Assembly (NCBI GenBank): GCA_002633005.1
Contig: NMRA01000568.1
Location: forward strand, 96,577 to 160,576
DNA from: Phoronis australis
Lineage: Eukaryota; Phoronida; Phoronidae
Reading direction: 5' to 3'
Length of the DNA: 64,000 bases
Shown one piece after another: positions 21,026-32,704 of this stretch; positions within the stretch are counted from its first letter, which is position 1; each line of letters opens with the position of its first letter. Position numbers and translations under genes: made by a program. Below the pieces are notes generated by a model. The model was not told where the DNA came from and did not search any database. It saw only the letters and a program-made list of their open reading frames with translations.

Positions 21026-24000
21026 CTATAGTGGAAAGTCTAAAATCTCTTTCTGGTTGCATGTACATGTAACTCTCAATCATTCGCGGTATGTGATATG
21101 ACTTTGTTCGAGAGATGATTTGTTTGAACAAACTTCAGTTCCACGCTTGCCATGTTGCGTTGGTCAGGTTGGTGGGAACTAACTGAGTACCGCTGTGGTT
21201 GTTATTCAATTTATAACGGTAGTTCCTTCGGTAACGGCATCATTTGTCGTTGTCCATATGAGAAAAGTTGGAAGAAGCGGTCAGTTTTGTTAGCAGACGA
21301 CCGTCACTTAACATTATCATTTTCAAAGGCTAAAGAGACCATGGTGTGGTGAACGGCAGCTAAGAAACTTCAATCCTTTCAAAGTTGCACTTCGCACTGT
21401 TTATTTGGATAAAAAACAAAAGTCGAAATAAAGCCTTTTACGCTCATCAAATGGATCTCACGGTATTCCTTATCGTGATGAATGCGCCATTTTCATTTCT
21501 GAGGTTGACCAATTCCAGTAATATCTGAAGCGTTTTCTTGAAGCGTTGGTGGGTTCAGACGTTCTTGTTGCTAACGGAAATACAATTCTACCACGGTAAG
21601 GAATAATATGAGACCGGTTAAGGAGAGTAGGAGGCCTAACTCAATTTGCGTATTTAGTCAACTGAACAGGGTGATATGTAAGTGCTCAATTTGACACGCT
21701 ATTTCTTCCCTTCTCAATATTTGAACATGAAAATACTAAATATGACAGATTAACTTGAACAAAATGGCCACACAATTCTTTTCCATCATGTCGAAAGAAA
21801 TTGAGTTGACATGAATCGGACACATTTTGTATCGTTTCGTGGCCAGATCTCCCAGTTTGATGATTTTTTGGCAATCTCACTTGCGTATATATTATAATCA
21901 GTTTGCGGATGGAAATACTTTTTATAGTTTGGAAAAGTTTGAGATATATCGGTCGGTTGGGTAAGATGGTTTGCAGTTAGGATTTAAGATAATGAGCAAG
22001 TCGGAAAAGAAGCGTTTCTTTAAGCAATTACCCTCAGTGAGAGCTCCACGTTCTCAGCACCCCAAGTGTCCATTCCTTCATCATATGCACCGATATGGAA
22101 GAAAAATTCACGATTGATAGAAAAAAGCCCACCGGCCATGGCTGGAGATCTGAAAACACAAGAGAGGCAATTTCTGAGATGTTTACATTTATTTTCCACC
22201 GTGGATAGTGGTCATGGCTTGTAGGACGTTCATGTGTCCAAGTTACTTTCAAGAAACAAAACGAACGTTTTCTTAGCCTACAAAAATAAAATGAATCTAG
22301 ATTTAACGAATATTTAATGTAAATGTGACATGCGCGAATTGTCTCATTTCATGCAATAAGAGAGGCAGACGAGAATAGGTGTCCTATGTAGTTTTACTCA
22401 TGCGCGCTCTCATTACTTCACCGGTCCTATGTATCCATCTTTTTGTCGTCTCTTTTGTTCTTTAATAGACACTGCAATCCAGTTAAAGTCCAGGAACCAA
22501 TCAAATCCACCCACAAGGATATTTTTAACGTGGCTATACTCCAGGTTTAATGTGTTGCCGTTGATACTGCCAATGACTGGTGTGACGCATCTAGTTGGAT
22601 CACGCCGAATCTCGTCCAGGAGAGGTTCTAACCAACCTATACACAATTGGTGAGAAAGAAATTGAGGACAGTTAAGAAACAGGACTACTCAAAATCTATT
22701 CAGGATGAGGACACCAGTTTCTGCCAACCACATGAACAAGAGACACTTTTTGTTCTTCGTTGTTGCCTTTTTATTTCTACCAGTCAAAATGGCTATCCGA
22801 CGCAGACGATCAGAAGTGGTCTTTTGTGACGTAACCACTGTACACAATATTTACACATACGATGCAACAAGTAGAAAGATCGTAGAACACAATTTAGCCT
22901 AACTTTGGAAAAAACGTTACCGGTGGAAAGTTACAATATCTAGCGAGGTACAAATTAATGCGTGTGCACTGTGCATTGAACATATTCAAGTACAGTCCGT
23001 TCGCAATATTTGCTGACCATTGCATATTTTCAACAGTTATACCTGACCAGGCATGCGTTCCGTAGAATGTCGTGAAAACGCAAGAACACTCTAAACTTTG
23101 CGAGATGTCGACATTTGTCGTAAGCAAATCACGTGATCGCAGTAGCTTCCTTGGCGTCTTCGGAACAGTAACCAGGGTAGAGTTTCTCGAAGTCCTGTGT
23201 GTTCGCGAGTTTCTCGCCTCTACAGAACGCACGCCTGGTATCGTCATGAACTCGTCGCAAATTCAGACATGACTCCCTTTGACACCAGGAGCCCGCTGAG
23301 TGTCTCGCTATGGTTATGTAGGCTCACTGGCTTAGCCAGATATCCACAAAACCGCAGATTTTAACTCGGTAAAAATATGTTTTTCTGACAATAGAAAGCC
23401 TGTAGCATTTGAGTTTTGAGCTTTTACCGGTGTGCCATTAACTGGATCGCATGACCATGCATTTTAGTGAAACTTGGCAAAAAGGAAAGTTACGTCAATC
23501 GGAAAACAACGGCGCCAATAACATAACCAAAGTACACTGATATAAACGTTCAAGATGAGATTTCAAAAATGCTGTTAGTTTTCTAAATTGTCAGCTCGTT
23601 TCGATTCTGCAACATTTCAGACTTTGTATAAAAAACACTCATACATGTATGTCCTATTTTCATAGCCCCTCAAGAAAAAGTGTAATATTTCAAAATTAAT
23701 TGATAACTGGGTTTTGGAGAACAGTACGTAAAATATAATATCTGAAAGTCTCCTATGACTCCGATACGATGTTCAACCAACACAATCTTGGAACAGTTAA
23801 AGGGGCATTTCTTCCCTGTTTACCTATCAATGTTGAAGTCTTGATCGATTATCTCTTTGGGGTTTGAAAATATTACCAGGCTCATTCGATCTTTAATTAT
23901 TGCCGAATGAGTCATTTTCATGGTTGGCCATCTACAATATAATATGAATTATTTTTTTTTTGAGTAGCTGGTGGTTTCGACGTTCTTGATGGTATCGGAA

Positions 24001-27000
24001 ATAAAATCCTGTCACAGTAAGGAATGTTATGAAACCTATTTGATTAGAGTAAAAATAACGTAATTCCATTTTCTTTTTCCATCATCTAAATAGCTAGGGC
24101 GAAATGCAGCTTTAAATGAAATTAATTTGCATACAACATGAGGTCAAGGGGTTTGGATGTTCAAGTGGCGGGTGGCTTCTATTGTACTATTGAGGAATGC
24201 GAGTTTCTGAGAAGGTCACTTGAACAAGACAACAGAAAACTCTTCTTTTAAAATCAAGATCTTCTACGTAACAACAGTGAGAGTAGGCTATTTTGGTTGA
24301 CAAATCCGCCAGACGGCAGCCACTACGTGTGGAGAATGCTGTCGTCTGACTCACTAAGCCTACCTGGCGTGCATTCACAGTGCGAGTCCAAGAATGTCAG
24401 CACAGTTCCCGTGGCTGCTCTCGCTCCTAATACTCGAGCCCTTATCAAACCCTCCCTCCGTTGAGTGCGAATTATTTTTACAATTCCAAGTTTGCTCATG
24501 TACTCGTCCAGTGGTGCACCAAGATGACCTGTTGATCGAAAGGAAAAATACCAGGTAATATCGATGACGTTGCTCGCACGAGTTGATGTTAGGCCCGTAA
24601 GAAGGCAAAAATCATTGGGGGCACAGTTCAATTCGACATCCCCTAATTAACCTACCCTCCCCTTTCTATAGCCGCCACCTCCACCCCCAACCCCTCTCCT
24701 CCCCGTTCTCCCAAACTTTTACAGCAAATGGGTGAAGGGTCCGCGCAATGACGGTAGCTGGGAGCTGCCTCAAGTAACTGTAGCTGAGATATAACAGTAT
24801 GAAAGTACGAAATTCGATGAGCTATGCTGCTCGATGATCAGCTCACTGAGCTATGATTCACTTGAAACAGGCGGCTTAGATCGTACCTATCTGTCTGCAC
24901 TGGCTCTAAGGTCGTTTTATTTTGATCAAGTCTCGGGAAAAGTTCATTTATTATTGTCTTTGTTTGAAGAAATTCTTTGACGAGGTGAGGTCCCGAGGTC
25001 CATGGTAGAGTGCCTTTGGGGCTATGTCAAACTGAAATCCGTTGTTGAAACACGGCCGGTAGTGTGTCCCAAAATGTGTACATTTCAACGCTTGGAGTTC
25101 AGATTCAATTCACGTGGATCACTGAGTTTCTGTGCGGGTCTACTGCACGGTTTGACCATATTTTTAACGTCCATGCGTCAGTCACGAGGTGCTCCGTCTG
25201 TGTAGTATGCACGGGAATGCCAAGCAAAAAATTCAGTTTTGAAGAACAAAAAATCATTGCGCAATACAGCTGGAAACTAAAAACATTAAGGAAGTGCAAA
25301 GACAACCTTTCCAAGTTAATGAGCCATGAGCTTAATATGGTTTATTTAATGATTGAAAGTTCTTTTTCGATCTACGGTTTGTAGCCTCGAAAGTCTTTTC
25401 GACATGTGCAAATTCCTTACAAACAACTTCTTGTAGCCATCTTTATATGAAATGCTATTCTTGTGATACTATGGGAAAAGGTAACATTATTTTATAAATA
25501 ATCATTGGAAGCAGTCCTTTCTGTGTAATTCACAAACAGCGGTCTTCGCGGTCTTCAAAATTCCACCTTTCCGATGGCGGTCAAAGCTATTGATATTTTC
25601 AAATTTGTTTGGTTGTTTTGTTCGTCTTGATACTGATGTGCTATGCACGAATGTTTTGCGGTTTTTTTCAATGAATTTGGAGTCTCAATTTCCCCTCGTG
25701 AATACTTGGCAATGTCAGACTTATATCTATGGAGTGACAAAAGGATAATTCCCCAGAACCGTCCCGCCGAGAGAGGATCCCGTCTGAAAGGCTGAACACC
25801 ATTAAGCTTGGAAAAGCGTGTGACGCTGCAAGGGTGATATTTCTCAACATGAAACCGGTTGTACGATTTCAAAAAAGCTGGATAATAAAGGTAATTGATT
25901 CCACCATTCGGCCATCTCTCTGTGAGCTGCCCCTTTAAGAATTTGTCAATAAAAACACGAAGTGCTGACAATTTGAATGTCACTAACTTCCCCTTCAAGG
26001 GATACTAGACCCTTAAATATGAAAAGATCTATATTTTCAAAAAGGAGGAAATGCGCAGCTGTTGATATTATCAGTCAAGTCATCATTCCTTCTCAAGTAA
26101 TGTACAGTTTTGAAAAAACGAAAAATAGAGTGACGGTTGTCTCCGTTATCAATTGCCAAAGAGGGGTCTTGGAAAAATGCAGTTTGGCAGCAGAATTGTC
26201 TCATTGTTTATTGTGAATACACTCAGCAGAAGCTTTGTATTACAAATGTTTCGAAATACATGTGTGAACGATTAATTCAGTGTGCGTTTTCAACTTCGTT
26301 TAGACAACCTTTGGTGCTGCAAATCAGGGAAACCCTAACAACAATGTCCTGGGCAGGGCCCTCAAAGGTGTCAAATGTTCTCTTGAATTATTTCTCATCT
26401 GCGTGTTCCGCAGTCTTTCTTTTGTCGACTGTTCCCATCCCCTTGCCTATGTTGGTTGCCATGGTACCCTGACGCCTACATGACTAATCAAACCTATATG
26501 CCATTGCCTTTTATCAACGTAGTCTCAAAACACGTATTTTGAAACACCGCGATGGCGTGTACCTTTTGACAGGCACTATTTTTTTCGCTAACAAAACATG
26601 TTGAGTTATAATAAAAACAGTTTCATTATGCATATCAAGTCATATCAAGTCATATCAGCTTTGAAATGAGCTGTAGTATAATACAAAATATGACAATGAG
26701 CGATATTTATGTAGCAAGTTAGGTTTTGACCACTGTAAAATGGATGCATTTGAATTAAAAAACACGGTAATTTCTATGGTGCTTTCGAAAAAACAATTGA
26801 CAATGCGTACGCGAACACCTTTCATTTCAAACAATAACCAAAAAAGTGTCTGCTTCAGAAACATGAATGGTAGCAACAACAACGCCTGCAAAAATAGTTA
26901 AAATCTGCCTTTGGATCCGATTTACTTTCTAGAAAAAATCCTCAAATTCATCACCTCGAAGACGTAAGAACAACCTATTTTCAAGAAATGGTATTTAAAA

Positions 27001-30000
27001 ATTCCGCAGTATTACAAGTGTTTGAATTTTTTTTTGTGTCGCTCCTGTCAGCGTTGAAAGTCGTCTAAAGTCAGAAGATATATCTCACCAAGCTCTAAGT
27101 GGCTAAATCGATCAGTACCATCTTGATGCTTGGGGTTCGACGAGTTTGACAGTTGTAGTGTATGCAGACAGTGATATCCATTGGGATGATGAGACCAGTC
27201 TGGCCGAAGCAAATATACCTCAGATGAAAATTTTGTGCTTGTGATATAAAAGGTTGAGATTACAGTAATATGAATGTGACAAACCTTCTGTGAATCCTTA
27301 CTTACTCATGTCCGAATAGTCATCCACAAGCACGATTTCTTTTACCAAACCTTTTGGCGAGTTATTAATCACGCTATGAACAGTGCGAAGCAATACAGAC
27401 CAGGCTTCGTTTATGAAACAGATAACCACAGTTGTGTTAGGAAGGGCCTTGATGCTACCATATGTCAAATTTGTACAGCTGAAATTAAAGTGATTATTCA
27501 GTTAAGTGTAGATATATTTATTTCGATACTTCGACATATAAATGGGGCATATAAGGCAGCCTTAGTTGTTTTAAAATCAAGAGCGTAGTTCCATTAAAGT
27601 CACGTTACCAGTCCGCTAGGTGGCAGCCTGATAGTTAAAGTTAACTCCACTCGATAAATGGCTGAGTATATTTAAAGTGTTTAACTCGTGAATTCGCCTG
27701 TCCTTGATTTCAGCGAGTGTCTGACAAACAACGGCGATAACTGGTGATGTGTAATACTGTTACACTCTTTGTAACCCTGAACAAAGTTAATAACTTCAAA
27801 AAGTCTATCCTGTCCAATGAAACCGATAATGTCCCATAAAACAATGCGCACACACCTGCAAATCCATGTTGCCGAACAGACGTTTAAGTGTAACGAGTGG
27901 GCTCTCACTGCCTCACAAATGTTGCATTTTATAGCGTTGCAGTACTCATGATGAAACATCAGATGGTTCTTGACAAACAAGTCATAAATATTTTGAATTT
28001 CTGTATGTTTCAAAGCATTTTGCTTGTAGTTTCGAATTTCAAAAAACAATCTGTCAACTGCTCGTCACATCGTCGATTTTTCTCCCACAAGGCAAAGCAC
28101 ATCGCCTCATACTGGTAAGGCAAGACATACAGAGATATACAAACGATGGTGACTTCAAGCATCAGCCAGTCCGGTTAAAGAGCAAGGGGTCGGACATCAA
28201 AGCCACTTGCCCGGACTTCAAAATCAGTCGCTTGGACTTCAAACCAAATAGCCGGTGATCAAACGTGTTGTCCGGAAACGTGTTGGCCTCACCAAAAAAA
28301 TTATTTAGCTGGACCCAAAACAAGATGACCGGTGCTATAACCAGATGTCCGGTGATCAATTACGACCGCCGGACTTATTCAGAGACCCGCTTTGAACGAT
28401 TTGTTCAGCCATTGTGTTTGATTGAGCACCGGCCAACCCATTTAGGTCCGGCCAACCAGGTTTTTGGGTGCGGCCATATGGTTTTGAGGTACCGGCCATG
28501 GAGTTTTGAGGTCCGAAAACCAAGTTAGAACATCGTCCATTGGGTTCTGCAATCGAGTCCGCTGGTTTTGCAGTCCGGGCAACTGGTTTTGGAGTCCGAC
28601 TAATAGTTGATTTTCCCTCTTGAAGAGGCAAATTACATAAGTTCTAAGTGTTAAACACTTGTCGTAATGGTACTGTATTGTAGCATTCAAATAAATTCTA
28701 AAACGCATTTGGGAATTCTTTCTGGGAAATCGCTTGCTTCACTTGCTTGTCTCATACTGTGCTATCGACCTCAGATTCAGAGAGCGATCATCCATGATAA
28801 TCTGCCGTTTAAAATTTCCAGCTCATCAGTCAGCTGCAAATTGAATGACTCTGAGCGCATGCGCGAGTTTATTATAAGTTGGAAGGAGATTAGAAACTAT
28901 GTGGTGAGGACAATTTTTTTAAAGCACATATTTCAAAGCGCGGATTTTACGATTTTTTTCTGGAAATTTAGTCACAAGGGAGACTAAATAACTCTGCAGG
29001 TGATGTTGCGAGATGGTATTTTCGTGAGGAATTGTTTAAAAGTTATTTTTGAAGAGCTTCTTTGTTCCATGCCTCTTTAGTAAAATGTACGTGATTAATG
29101 ATTTCACATTTGAACTTTCTTGAATCCTCCGTGTATTTAAAGCAATCTTGTTCGATACAGAGTTCGCCCATTTCCGTGTGACGTTATGGTGTACAACGTT
29201 ATTACTTACTGTATATTATAAACGTGGTTTGGCAAATGAAGAATTGTGACAAATGAGCTGAGTAAACGTGCGCAAACAAGCAAGATTCGATGTGAAAGAA
29301 CTTACGCCTTATTCCGAATATCCGGTAATTGTCGACGAACGGAAATTCTGTCACTAACGACAACATTGAATCCAAAATTTTTCCATCCGTTATCACGTTC
29401 TTGTTCTCTGTACTTGTCCAGTTTGTGACGAACAGCGACACCTGGCGCATTGACTGTACCTGCAGTGATTAATCACGCCAGATCAATTAGACAATTGTCT
29501 ACACTCTCGGTATTCGAATACGGAATCGTATACGACATACTGCAATGTATTTAGGCAGTGGCTCCACTGTCACCTACGGACTTTGGATGTCGGAAAAGTC
29601 GGACGCCTCCTATTCTTGAGACTAAAATCGAGCCAACAACAAATACGGTCTTAGGTGTCAACAGGTCATTTTTCAGATAAAGTCGAAAAATATGGCGGGC
29701 CTACGATGCCGTATGGGGGGCAATGAAACATGTTCGCATATGCCGCCGACGTTTTTTTTTTGGTCTTGGGCTTAGGGNNNNNNNNNNNNNNNNNNNNNNN
29801 NNNNNNNNGGGGGGGCAGACTCTCTTTTCCTCTCTAAATACACATATTTAGCTACATTAATTACCTCTACAAAAGTGAATACTAACCCCCAGTAGTCGAT
29901 TGCGTCTCTTTGAATTCGCTCTTTTCCAAGTACCCGTGCATCTTCAAATCTCCATTGGTTCGAGATATGTTTGCAGCAACATTCATATTTGAAACACGGA

Positions 30001-30217
30001 TATCGGTGCTCGCATGGTGTTTGGTACTGACAACGCGATGATATCTGAACAAACCGCGACTTATCTTTTTCAACGGGCTGTCTTTCAGGTCACTATGAAT
30101 AGCGCTCATTAAGATCAGTTGCAATAGTAAAGTGCAATGTAATATCACAATAATAAAAACCACCGTTAGTCGGTGCGGGAGTATGGCTGACCTGAGGCGC
30201 ATTAGGGACATGTTCAC
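20831..30217 (-). CDS. Polypeptide N-acetylgalactosaminyltransferase, seven exons, 3' part missing
   Basis: Type II Golgi enzyme that transfers GalNAc from UDP-GalNAc to Ser/Thr (mucin-type O-glycosylation). Exons on the minus strand: 29887-30217, 29306-29459, 27306-27478, 24364-24528, 22417-22636, 22032-22149, 20831-21025. All junctions have GT/AG and the phases join, giving 452 codons. Residues ~17-37 form a signal anchor. Then come the FNVVVSDRI block, [19 protein letters not shown], the DxH metal motif D267-S268-H269, VGGFDWF, WGAEN (377-381), which is WGGEN in most relatives, and VGH (H405). Family members are ~550-600 residues with a C-terminal ricin-type lectin domain; that part was not found down to 1. 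VWMCGG and WLDEFKEHY suggest the GALNT11-like branch (inference). Confidence 0.93.
21485..21640. repeat. Dispersed repeat shared by two GALNT introns (copy 1)
   Basis: GGTTCAGACGTTCTTGTTGC...GGTAAGGAATAATATGAGACC is about three-quarters identical to 23970-24035, in the same orientation. A weaker echo may lie at 45700-45790. Class unknown. Confidence 0.45.
22032..22149 (-). CDS. GALNT exon 6 (WGxEN motif)
   Basis: Acceptor GTGTTTTCAG; frame [39 protein letters not shown]. This is the Gal/GalNAc-transferase motif of the family with Ala for the usual second Gly. Donor AGG|GTAATT, phase 0. Confidence 0.95.
22417..22636 (-). CDS. GALNT exon 5
   Basis: Acceptor TTGTGTATAG; frame [20 protein letters not shown], then [12 protein letters not shown]. 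The donor is taken as AA|GTAATG because only this choice gives phase 2 and joins to [10 protein letters not shown]; the nearby GTGAAG would break the frame. Confidence 0.92.
23970..24040. repeat. Dispersed repeat shared by two GALNT introns (copy 2)
   Basis: GGTTTCGACGTTCTTGATGG...AGTAAGGAATGTTATGAAACC, in GALNT intron 4, is similar to 21535-21620. Confidence 0.45.
24364..24528 (-). CDS. GALNT exon 4 (DxH metal site)
   Basis: Acceptor TCGATCAACAG; frame includes [34 protein letters not shown] and CTPG. DSH is the metal-binding DxH and LIRARxxGA is a family signature. Donor G|GTAGGC. Confidence 0.95.
25555..25998 (-). other. Open frame of unknown status in GALNT intron 3
   Basis: A 147-codon open frame without a recognised domain. 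The segment [20 protein letters not shown] looks like translated repeat sequence. There are no splice sites or neighbours that would make it an exon. Long for chance in AT-rich DNA, but coding is not supported. Confidence 0.2.
27306..27478 (-). CDS. GALNT exon 3 (UDP-binding Rossmann core)
   Basis: Acceptor TTTAATTTCAG; frame [20 protein letters not shown] followed by [20 protein letters not shown] and [10 protein letters not shown]. These are the NTSVVIxFHNEAWSTLLRT and LVDDxSD motifs of the family, with FINEA in place of FHNEA. Donor A|GTAAGT. Confidence 0.93.
28181..28600. mobile_element. Foldback-like inverted repeat, locus B (GALNT intron 2)
   Basis: The right half (28425-28600) is built of degenerate 20-22-bp units such as GGTCCGGCCAACCAGGTTTT, GTGCGGCCATATGGTTTTGA, GTACCGGCCATGGAGTTTTG and AGTCCGGGCAACTGGTTTTG. 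The left half (28181-28380) carries the same units inverted (CCGGACTTCAAAATCAGTCG, TTGGACTTCAAACCAAATAG). The outer ends GTCGGACATC and GGAGTCCGAC are inverted. Same design and unit size as locus A at 14535-14960. The repeated translation on the minus strand (RTxKPxGR-like) is a by-product of the ~21-bp period. Confidence 0.55.
29306..29459 (-). CDS. GALNT exon 2 (start of catalytic domain)
   Basis: The acceptor CACTGCAG precedes the frame [16 protein letters not shown]...[18 protein letters not shown], which matches the conserved FNxxxSDRI...LPD block of the family. Donor GC|GTAAGT, phase 2. Confidence 0.9.
29778..29808. other. Assembly gap (31 N)
   Basis: A run of N next to a G-run, in GALNT intron 1 (29460-29886). 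Confidence 1.
29887..30217 (-). CDS. GALNT exon 1 (signal anchor and stem)
   Basis: The ATG at 30217 opens a short basic stretch ([11 protein letters not shown]), a hydrophobic segment ([18 protein letters not shown]) and a polar stem. The donor GGGG|GTTAGT leaves one base (G) that joins GT of exon 2 to give Gly. A second Met four codons in is an alternative start. Confidence 0.8.
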
Positions 30218-32700
30218 TTTCTAAGCATTTTCTTCTTTATTAGCGTAATATCTAACCACTGTTAAACAACATGAAATCTAAAAAAACACGTTCTAGTTCA
30301 CCGACGGTTTTGTGCTCAGATTCAGAGTTGTTTTCTAAAGACACGATACAATATTAGCTTACAGCACGATTACTTCAATCTCTCTCTCTCTTCCAGGATG
30401 TGTTGCGTCGCTAGAAGAATAAAACAAAGTGTTTCTATACAAGTATCTGTTACACAGGTTTATTCACATACAGTACAAGCCAAAGGGATATAGGCAAAAT
30501 GACCTGAAATTTGCCGTTATGACGGTTGGGCGCGCGGAAGCCTAATTCATCGTCAGATTTGTCTTCCCTCACTGGGGACTGAGATTAAAGGAAATCAACA
30601 GGAAAGTTCGTAAGGTGGCTCAGACATTCTGTAATTAGAATTTTCTCTCCCCTATAGTTATTCACAGTATTTTTTTTACTGCTAAGACAAATAGTCGTCA
30701 TGACGGGTAAACGATATTTTGTCTGATCACTTTTGTCGTGTACTGCACTATTTGGGCTGGGATGAAACATTACTGGACATAACTTGTAGGATACTAGAGT
30801 TACTTAAGTCCTTATTCATTTGAGATTAAACATTCAGAATAATCAAAGCGTTTAAATATTCCTCTGAAACAGATTTGATAGCACTTGAACCATATTCAAG
30901 ATACAGTTTCGCGGTAGGGTCCTGCCTCTCCGGGTTGAAAGGAAAAGATTTAAAGGTTTATCTCCAGAGTGTAGAATCTACGAGATATGTCAGTCAGGAC
31001 AAGTGCAAGTTTCTTGGTGTTTTGCTGTGATGTACATGGAATTTTAGAGAAAAAAATGTTCGATATTTTTATATCACATTTAATCTCGGTCGAAAGTCTT
31101 TTATGAACAGTCAATATTTGTGTTTTATGTTTTATAAGTGTTGGTGACATTTTTTGATGCTGTAGATAATTAGTCTAATTAAAAACAATGTTATGCAATT
31201 TTAGTGACTAGTGTATAAATAATTAAACATATTGGTTGTTTTCCAAAATTTGTAACCTCCTAGGAGTTCATGGGAAGTGATTCACCACATGTCTAACAGT
31301 TGTAGGATGTTTATAATAACAATTGTGCCTTGTTTTGCAAGTTGTGTAACTTAAAGTCTTTGAAAAACTGTCAGCTTTGGGATGAGGCGTTTCCGAAAAC
31401 AACAATAATCTGTTATTTGTCCATCGGAATTACTCAACTCTTGATTGTCCTGCACCATAATTGGTAATGACTTGGGTTCATTGCTGCAGTCCAGCAGATT
31501 GATTCACAGAATTGTTTCGGAACCAGCGACTTTGTTCAGAGAATTGTTTTGGAACTAGATGTAGCATTTTGGAGGAAGTTTGTGGGTTTTCATGTTTTGA
31601 ACTATCTCGCCCACCTTTGTTGTGTTCAGTATAAATATTCTGTTAGCTACTCTAGAATTCATATTGCTTGGAGAGAGGCTGCTGCTTACTTCAAAAATAT
31701 CACAGATACCCAGCGTTGGTAAGAGACAACTTTGTTTCTTGATGTTTTACTATAAACTTTGACTTTAGAAACAACTATTCTCAGTTCTTTGATTATTTGG
31801 TTAACTCATAGAAAGTGTTGTAATAGAAATTGTTGTAACTACAAGTTTCTGCTAACTATTGTTTGCCAAATTGTGAGTTGATATGATATTATTAGATATG
31901 CAATTTTCTGTATTTTAGTATGATGTATTTGGAACTTCAATTTGTATTAGATATTGTATTATCTTTATTAATTGTTTCAGGTTTAACCGTATCGTGAATC
32001 GTAAATCGTACACCGTATTGAAAATCGTATTATTACTCGTATCATATCATAAATAAAGTTTTATGAGCCACTGTTACGGTATTATTATTATACGCGTGTA
32101 AACCGCTGGGTCAACAACAACAACAAGAGAGACATCTAATGTGCGTGTGACTGTACGCTACAATAAGTAAACTACAACACATTCCTTAGCTATTAAATAT
32201 TTATAGGATAACTTCTCAATCCGATAAAAGAACTTGTTCTCTGCCGTTATTCAAGTAACTACAGGTATGTACAGCTACCGTTGCATTTTGTGTATCCATG
32301 TTGTACTCACGTCCTAAATTAATTCTTATGTTATTACAGAAGACTCGGTGAAGTCGGGTGCCTTTAGGCACGGCACTTTAAATAAATATTCATTGATATA
32401 GGCTCGGCTTTCAGTTGAAAACAATGATAGATAACCTCAGTCTCTTTCCTTGGCACTGTAGTTAATATTAAATTTAATGACCGCCTACCGACTCCCCTTA
32501 AAGTTACTATTTTCCTCTATATTACTCAATTGAGAACAAAGGATGAGTTCCGTCAGTCGAAAGATATCAATGACTAAAATGTAAATGTTTCGTAAAAAAA
32601 AACAGTGCAGGTGGTCTGATGTCATTTGCGATGCATCAGACGTGCGCAGGCCTCATGGTTAGGCCCACTGCACAAAACACCTGAGCAAAAGCACGACAGC
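30218..32700. other. No gene recognised; possible solo LTR near 31.6-32.1 kb
   Basis: Mostly AT-rich. TATAAATA lies at about 31632 and AATAAA at about 32053, with a run ending GGGTCAACAACAACAACAA, which is reminiscent of an LTR. No second copy, exact ends or target duplication could be defined. Confidence 0.3.
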
Positions 32701-32704
32701 CCAA

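Noticed and set aside
22894-23247. 117-codon minus-strand frame in GALNT intron 4
   Set aside because: No domain, and including it would break the phase between exons 4 and 5, which join perfectly without it.
26137-26472. 111-codon plus-strand frame in GALNT intron 3
   Set aside because: No recognisable motif. The minus-strand reading ([14 protein letters not shown]...) is interrupted by stops and could not be tied to a family.
28356-28708. Repetitive minus-strand frames with RTxKPxGR-like units
   Set aside because: Explained by the ~21-bp unit of foldback locus B. No homology or expression signal.
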